Both the position numbers and the translations under genes were made by a program. The notes under the pieces are model-generated. The model did not search any database. It was not told where the DNA came from and saw only the letters and a program-made list of their open reading frames with translations. From Bacteroidota bacterium (GTDB taxonomy: Bacteria > Bacteroidota > Ignavibacteria > UBA10030), in NCBI GenBank assembly GCA_025455125.1, contig JALONE010000187.1, forward strand, positions 1-5,398: a DNA stretch of 5,398 nucleotides. Direction: 5' to 3'. Positions 5,272-5,398 of this stretch are shown here, piece after piece; position 1 is the first letter of the stretch; every line of letters begins with the position of its first letter.

Positions 5272-5398
5272 TCACGGCAAAACTGGTGTATTCTCCGCAT
5301 CTACCAGGTGCGACTCCGCTTTTCGGCGCCGCGAAGCCAGGGCACGATTGAGTGCCTCCAAATACGCCTTGACACTTCCGGTGATGATGTCCGTGCTC
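5272..5398 (-). CDS. leuA: 2-isopropylmalate synthase, C-terminal fragment
   Basis: The last 41 codons and the TGA of a gene are visible; the rest lies beyond the right edge. The fragment begins STDIITGSVKAYLEALNRAL, which matches the end of the C-terminal allosteric domain of LeuA, where STDII-AS-KAY--ALNR is a family hallmark. LeuA condenses acetyl-CoA with 2-ketoisovalerate and is normally inhibited by leucine through this domain. After the match come about 21 polar and basic residues (ASRRRKAESHLVDAENTPVL then P), a modest tail. Position directly before leuC, leuD and leuB supports the call over citramalate synthase or homocitrate synthase, which share the domain, but the fragment alone cannot exclude them. 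The catalytic barrel cannot be assessed. Confidence 0.85.
   Translation of the reverse strand, partial: STDIITGSVKAYLEALNRALASRRRKAESHLVDAENTPVLP

Overview
The window holds one tightly packed set of genes, all read on the minus strand, for branched-chain amino acid synthesis. In transcription order (right to left) these are the 3' end of leuA, then leuC, leuD, leuB, ilvE and ilvC, followed by the first 43 codons of a DAHP synthase (aroF-type) that runs off the left edge. There is no RNA gene, CRISPR array or transposase. The largest gap between genes is about 113 bases (leuA to leuC), and nothing above 300 bases is non-coding.

Function: leuA, leuCD and leuB encode the leucine branch from 2-ketoisovalerate to 2-ketoisocaproate. 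IlvE is the aminotransferase that finishes leucine, valine and isoleucine. IlvC is the reductoisomerase of the shared upstream pathway. The DAHP synthase opens the shikimate pathway. ilvD and ilvB/N are not in the window.

Organism: IlvC belongs to the roughly 350-residue KARI type that I associate with Bacteroidota and related FCB-group bacteria. GC is in the middle to high fifties by eye. A palindromic GTCAT...GAGCTTGTCGA...ATGAC repeat lies between leuA and leuC, a type I recall from many environmental genomes. An Ignavibacteria-, Kapabacteria- or Chlorobi-like member of the FCB group is plausible, but the sequence does not settle it.

Main oddity: leuC is open from end to end and well conserved, yet by comparison with E. 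coli LeuC recalled from memory it lacks two internal blocks. About 44 residues are missing directly after GDSHT and about 35 after SCTNSRISDLR. Every cluster-binding and active-site residue that I can map from aconitase is still present. It is either a compact, possibly inactive LeuC or an assembly or deletion artefact. Secondary oddities are a 53-bp overlap between leuB and ilvE, the palindromic repeat and short direct repeats in the leuA-leuC gap, and a hairpin placed over the aroF ribosome binding site.
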